From positions 162,596 through 226,595 of the forward strand of contig NZ_JAHHIR010000005.1 in the NCBI RefSeq assembly GCF_018678075.1: DNA of 64,000 bases, in the 5' to 3' direction. Each line of letters begins with the position of its first letter. Position 1 is the stretch's first letter. The notes beneath the pieces were generated by a model that was not told where the DNA came from, did no database searches, and was given only the letters and a program-made list of their open reading frames with translations. Of the stretch, positions 61,401-64,000 are shown one piece after another. The DNA is from Epibacterium ulvae (GTDB taxonomy: Bacteria; Pseudomonadota; Alphaproteobacteria; Rhodobacterales; Rhodobacteraceae). The position numbers and the translations under genes were made by a program.

Positions 61401-62575
61401 CCGCCTTCTTCATGCAGCGATATTTCCGGCCGCAACATTCCGTGATAGCGATCAAAAACAAGCGAATCCATGCTGCCCCGTTCGAACATCACCACCGTGC
61501 TGAACAAAGGCTGGTGCCCCCCAAGGCCGCCCCATGTTCTGACTTCGCTGATGGGTGATTGTTCGAACGGGTGCATGGCGCGGGTATCCTGCCGCAGGCC
61601 ATTCGCCAATTGCCCCAGCGTTGTGTCCCGCCCGACCGTCATACGCAGAGGCAGCGTGTTGATCAGACACCCAATGGTGCCTTGACTGTTAGCAACCGCA
61701 TGACGCCCCGACCGAACCGTGCCAAGTGTCACATCGTCCCGCCCCTGCCAACGCGCCAGAACTAGGCCCCAGGCCGCTTGAACGAAATTCGCCAGCGTTG
61801 CGTCGCAGGCCGCACCCATCTGGATCAAAGGCTTGGTGATCTCAGGACCAATCTCTGCGCTTACGACTTTTTTCCGCGCCACCCTGTCGGGCGCCGTCGA
61901 GATGGTCGGTTTAGCGGTGGGTAACGCCAATGTGCCGCTGTTCTCAAATCCCTTTAAATAGCTTTCGAAAAACGACTTAGCCTGTGGATCGTTGCCTCCG
62001 GTCCGAACAACTTCGCCGGCCACATGGAGAAAGGGTTTGGCCGTGGTTTGCAGTTCCGGCAGCGTCCCGGTTTCCAACCCTGTCAGCAATTCAACCATGA
62101 TCTGCGCCATGCTGCGCCCGTCGACAATGGCGTGATGAGCGGTGATCACTACATATCCGCTGTCGCCTGCACAGCGGATCCAAGCCAGCCGCCAGCCGGG
62201 ACCGTTTTGCAGATCCAAGCCTGCGTCGCGGTCTTCACACAGAAAATCATTGAGCGCGGCATCGTGGGATTGTGGCGTTCGATTTGACCAATCGAGCGCG
62301 ACCACGGCGATATCCACATGGTCCAATGTGAACTGCAAGGGGCGGCGTACTTTTTGCCAGGAGATGACGCTGCGCAACACATCATAGCGCGCCACCAGTT
62401 CTTGCCAAATCGCGGTCAATTGGGTTTGTTGCGGGAAGTCCGTGTCGAACCGCAATACCAATTGTTCCAGATTGACCCACGGCTGATTGGAGCCCGCACT
62501 TTCGTAAATCATCGCCATTTGCATGGCGGTGACGGGAAAACTTTCGCCGTTTTTGTTCAATCGTTGTTCGACCAT
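58499..62575 (-). CDS. Single-module non-ribosomal peptide synthetase (C-A-T-TE)
   Basis: The 1358-residue enzyme has a condensation domain (residues ~12-440, catalytic HHAIVDG near 147). An adenylation domain follows (YTSGSTGVPKGVVVT, NGYGPTEATIT, GELAIGGAAVAQGYLGL, YLTGDRV, FLGRSDRQVKLRGFRIDLRDVE), then a carrier domain with the phosphopantetheine Ser in DDFYDLGGHSLMAVEL. The C-terminal thioesterase has its nucleophile in MSVSLGSYVA (the first Gly of G-x-S-x-G is Ser) and a His in EGGHLSMLEE. It could condense an activated amino acid with an acyl or amine partner. The specificity code begins Asp-Val with Glu at the third position and does not match one I know. No other biosynthetic genes are visible beside it. 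Confidence 0.93.
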   Translation of the reverse strand: MVEQRLNKNGESFPVTAMQMAMIYESAGSNQPWVNLEQLVLRFDTDFPQQTQLTAIWQELVARYDVLRSVISWQKVRRPLQFTLDHVDIAVVALDWSNRTPQSHDAALNDFLCEDRDAGLDLQNGPGWRLAWIRCAGDSGYVVITAHHAIVDGRSMAQIMVELLTGLETGTLPELQTTAKPFLHVAGEVVRTGGNDPQAKSFFESYLKGFENSGTLALPTAKPTISTAPDRVARKKVVSAEIGPEITKPLIQMGAACDATLANFVQAAWGLVLARWQGRDDVTLGTVRSGRHAVANSQGTIGCLINTLPLRMTVGRDTTLGQLANGLRQDTRAMHPFEQSPISEVRTWGGLGGHQPLFSTVVMFERGSMDSLVFDRYHGMLRPEISLHEEGGMPLTLAVYGEETLKILLEFDPFLITAKVARLLRDHLRALLQSMAGATPNTNIGALDMMSASERAALVDLGGPDKALDAEPADIVDRFYDIAKTQPDAVAVQSVSAATLVDVTQNAGDQAEPCTYAVLDQRSNGLAHLLHERGIGAGDMVAISMERSVDFVVSILAVLKRGAAFVPVDPTYPAGHQHHMLQDSGAKLVIAHNRASEVAGEISCISPACTMADTAPSVGARDPETPAYVIYTSGSTGVPKGVVVTRANIAAHAAAIGPAFDLGPADRVLQFASLSFDVALEEILPTLLSGARLVLRDAAMAQSPAAFFAALETQQITVANMPTAFWTVLTQYLVEQGRCVPECLRLAIVGGELVKPNVLQKWQHVAPNTRWMNGYGPTEATITSTLFEATEMNARQEVPIGRPTAHATAYVVAADGSLCPQGVEGELAIGGAAVAQGYLGLPEQTRDAFRPDLFSGRGRMYLTGDRVTWGDDRQLRFLGRSDRQVKLRGFRIDLRDVERAMEDILPDAQVIVDVIDRNQPTARLMAWVKVDTTPDRIAIGQNLRHRLPAQMRPEIRFVDIIPTTAGGKVDMKALPQSGDHQAKVVKLPDGGETALECRVQTIMARVLGRKSVSVTDDFYDLGGHSLMAVELLGRIETETGEQLGIMDLKENPTARGLARILETGSSAPKHIVPIQPKGNRPPLFAVHVLGKEECYFRPLARHLGEQQPILGVSVGALDENTPTGIEFTARRYVLDIMEYYPEGPINLMSVSLGSYVAFEMARQFRAAGRDVAFFAMFDATGPGGRLEQSGLARLKSHLRQARHLGLALPRHILSRRFDNFRYAQARRRAQKAAAQGNSQTPTSVSKLVAMNELAVASYEPRPIDVPLTIFRAQNNFFDSEEGIKSGLGWAPVAENGYTVVDTEGGHLSMLEEPHVTTLALHFAEILEQQQRELLERTRKRLLESATVPAPKSAKQNGA

Positions 62576-63122
62576 CGCACCCTGCTGTTCGCTTGCGGAT
62601 CACGTGCGTGATCCCTGGAAACGGTTCTTCGTTTTAACCGATATTCCAGAATTCCGTTGAAATTTCTTTGAAACCCTGTGAATTTCCGCCTTTCGCAGCC
62701 CCATTCCCCAAACAATAATTGAGAAACAGCGGCCATTATCACTGGCTCGGAAACAGCGAAAAGATCTAGATTAAATTCTTCTTTTGACGCACTAAATTGT
62801 GTTTTCAAATCGGCGCTTCAACGGCCTATATATCATTAAGAGCGCATGGTAAAACCGTGAGATTTTCCGTTCGTTTTGGCACCACGCGGCGCGCGATCCC
62901 TGGAAAAAAACCGAGTGCCTGCACTGCACAAACCTTTAAAGTGCCCTAATTTGCATGTTTACAGGAATTGCGAACAACGGCACGCGCCCTTAGATTGTTT
63001 TTTACGGACACTCGTCAACCTGCGCTAAAACATAGCTGGTGCCGCACGTCGCAATCTTTTTACCGCCTGTTGACCATCTTTTTTTGTTTCCTAATTATAC
63101 AGAAATTCAAGGAGAGAGAGAA
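62576..63122. promoter_or_regulatory. Divergent region upstream of the peptide synthetase
   Basis: No gene is supported in these 547 bases. The centre is AT-rich (AACAATAATTGAG, AGATCTAGATTAAATTC, GGCCTATATATCATTAAGAGC) and likely holds promoters for the synthetase and for the small membrane protein on the other strand. I could not identify an operator with confidence. Confidence 0.4.
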
Positions 63123-63341
63123 ATGTCGCCGCACCAATCGTCTGCCGCATCCATCCATGCCCGACACTCCGGCCCCAGCGCCGATAAGGTCGATCAGGAT
63201 GACCTCGAGGATGCCGAGACGTCGCAGCGCCCTTCAGGAGGTAAAGACATGACCAAAGCCCCAAACGGCTGGTGGATTTTTCCAGCCATTTTATGCGCCC
63301 TTGTCTTTTGGGTCACTGTCTTGTTTTGGCTGATACTATAA
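63123..63341 (+). CDS. Small membrane protein with two plausible starts (72 or 30 aa)
   Basis: The ATG at 63123 has AAGGAGAG close upstream and gives 72 residues: a polar, His/Ser/Asp-rich N-terminal half and one C-terminal membrane helix (WWIFPAILCALVFWVTVLFWLIL). A second in-frame ATG at 63249 has a still better AGGAGGT 8 bases upstream and gives a 30-residue peptide that is almost only the helix. The second start overlaps a stop in another frame as ATGA. I know no family for either product. Confidence 0.6.
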   Translation: MSPHQSSAASIHARHSGPSADKVDQDDLEDAETSQRPSGGKDMTKAPNGWWIFPAILCALVFWVTVLFWLIL

Positions 63342-63400
63342 CAGCTGTGATGGCGGTTCAAAGCGTCTGACGCATCTATGCTGCGCGGCCCGACCTGCTT

Positions 63401-63543
63401 TTATTGCAAGCTAGCAGCCGCCATTTCACCCGCCACATTATGGCCGATAGGCCCCGAATGGGTATCGTTCGGATAATAGACGTCCAGATGCGTGACGACG
63501 GCATTTTTCAACGGCGTATTCAAATCGACAGAGTGCCCCGAAA
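63401..63543 (-). pseudogene. C-terminal fragment of an SGNH-like hydrolase gene
   Basis: The last ~47 codons of a gene read GHSVDLNTPLKNAVVTHLDVYYPNDTHSGPIGHNVAGEMAAASLQ and then a TAA. The D-T-H block followed by GH resembles the catalytic Asp-x-His region at the end of SGNH/GDSL-type hydrolases and acyltransferases. The frame is cut at 63544 by the inverted repeat of an IS remnant, so the 5' part is displaced or lost. Confidence 0.5.
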
Positions 63544-63850
63544 GGCTTTGTTGAACAAACCGGCTGAATGAGGGACTTCCTCTTACCTCAGACGGACTTA
63601 TACTGCGACCAAGGTTCTGGAGATGCCGAGTGCGGTGAAACCATTGAGGATGGCGGCCAGGATCTGGATCTCGGCAACCTTTCCATCCAAGTCCCGGGCG
63701 CAGAGGCGCTGACCAAGTAATTGCGGGCATTGGCGCAGGTTTTGCCGGTCCCCATGGAACTGCAGGCTGCAACACGGGCGGCGATGGCATCACGAAAGTT
63801 GGTGACACTACAAAGCATCAGCTCTTTGCAATCGCACGCTGCAACCAAAG
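63544..63850 (-). mobile_element. IS5-family (IS903-like) element remnant
   Basis: The terminal repeat GGCTTTGTTGAACAAACCGG lies at 63544-63563. On the minus strand beyond it the C-terminal end of a transposase is readable: LLGQRLCARDLDGKVAEIQI and then LAAILNGFTALGISRTLVAV, ending in a stop at about 63598. Further upstream the frame is broken (a TGA near 63795 and a frame change). The right boundary is not clear. It is a dead copy that cuts the hydrolase fragment. Confidence 0.65.
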
Positions 63851-63889
63851 ACTATCAAACTGCCGAAGCGCAACCGAACACTCCAGCCC

Positions 63890-64000
63890 GGCTTTGTTGC
63901 ACAAATCGGTTTGAGGATTCACTGTTTGAATCCAGAGTGATAGCTGGAAGGTATGAGCAGTTGGTCCCCCACAAAGTACAAGAGCACGAACTGGTCGGCC
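63890..64000 (+). mobile_element. Left end of an IS5-family insertion sequence (continues past the window)
   Basis: GGCTTTGTTGCACAAATCGG at 63890-63909 matches 17 of 20 bases of the terminal repeat at 63544, in the orientation of a left end. The transposase start follows 43 bases later. The element is cut by the end of the window. Confidence 0.75.
63953..64000 (+). CDS. IS5-family transposase, first 16 codons
   Basis: The ATG at 63953 is preceded by GGAAGGT. The visible residues MSSWSPTKYKSTNWSA fit the beginning of IS903-group transposases, where a K-x-x-NW-x-x-YN-x-AL segment leads into the DDE domain. The rest lies outside the window. Confidence 0.65.
   Translation, partial: MSSWSPTKYKSTNWSA

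Noticed and set aside
62968..63252. 94-codon frame overlapping the small membrane protein gene
   Set aside because: Its start has no ribosome binding site and the translation is basic and unstructured. The better-supported frame is the one starting at 63123 or 63249.
1..64000. CRISPR array, tRNA or rRNA genes
   Set aside because: No regularly spaced direct repeats, cloverleaf genes or rRNA signatures were seen on reading the window.

Overview
The window looks like chromosomal DNA of a marine Rhodobacterales (Roseobacter-group) alphaproteobacterium. The support is a complete Rhodobacter capsulatus-type gene transfer agent (GTA) cluster, a VPLPA-type C-terminal sorting signal, Hint-domain secreted proteins of the kind common in this order, high GC, and alphaproteobacterial versions of the housekeeping genes. 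No rRNA, tRNA or CRISPR array was found.

Layout. 1-1827: end of pdhB, an unrecognised 52-codon exported peptide, and pdhC. 2076-3800: a chemoreceptor. 3897-19436 (minus): cysE and a small GTA-linked gene, then the whole GTA structural cluster g15 to g1, every gene open. A terminator-like hairpin lies between g2 and g3. 19796-20239: a DoxX-like membrane protein.

20381-37003 is a large phosphonate region built of three transcription units, each preceded by the same palindrome (core ATTCATTCGWATGAAT), most probably the PhnF operator. Unit 1 (plus) holds phnD-, phnC- and phnE-like transporter genes, a SAM methyltransferase, a phnM paralogue and a xylose-isomerase-like TIM barrel. Unit 2 (minus) holds phnC, phnD, phnE1, phnE2, a small P-loop kinase and a hexapeptide acyltransferase. 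Unit 3 (minus) holds phnF-G-H-I-J-K-L-M. The striking point is PhnJ: it aligns along its length with C-P lyase, but three of the four iron-sulfur cysteines, including the one proposed to carry the catalytic thiyl radical, are replaced (Ser251, Ile272, Gly278). Together with the extra PhnM/methyltransferase/TIM-barrel unit and the absence of recognisable phnN and phnP, this makes the region the best candidate for undescribed biochemistry.

37099-44488 (minus): a carboxymuconolactone decarboxylase-like protein, rpiB, mltG, fabF, a HisA-like paralogue lacking the catalytic Asp8, acpP, fabG and fabD, with a candidate small RNA between fabF and the HisA-like gene. 44673-49950: a cytochrome b561-YceI fusion, a LamG/RTX/Hint secreted protein, a CobW-family GTPase behind a Zur-like box, and a periplasmic YceI. 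50151-50530 is a decayed inositol monophosphatase. 50650-58483: a membrane protein, rpsF-rpsR-rplI, a VPLPA-CTERM protein, two small lipoproteins (one a lytic transglycosylase), a second Hint protein, trigger factor and a small unknown gene. 58499-62575 is a stand-alone C-A-T-TE non-ribosomal peptide synthetase. The end of the window holds a small membrane protein with two plausible starts, a hydrolase fragment cut by an IS remnant, and the start of an IS5-family element that runs off the window.

All functional calls come from reading sequence and remembered family motifs. No database search was possible.
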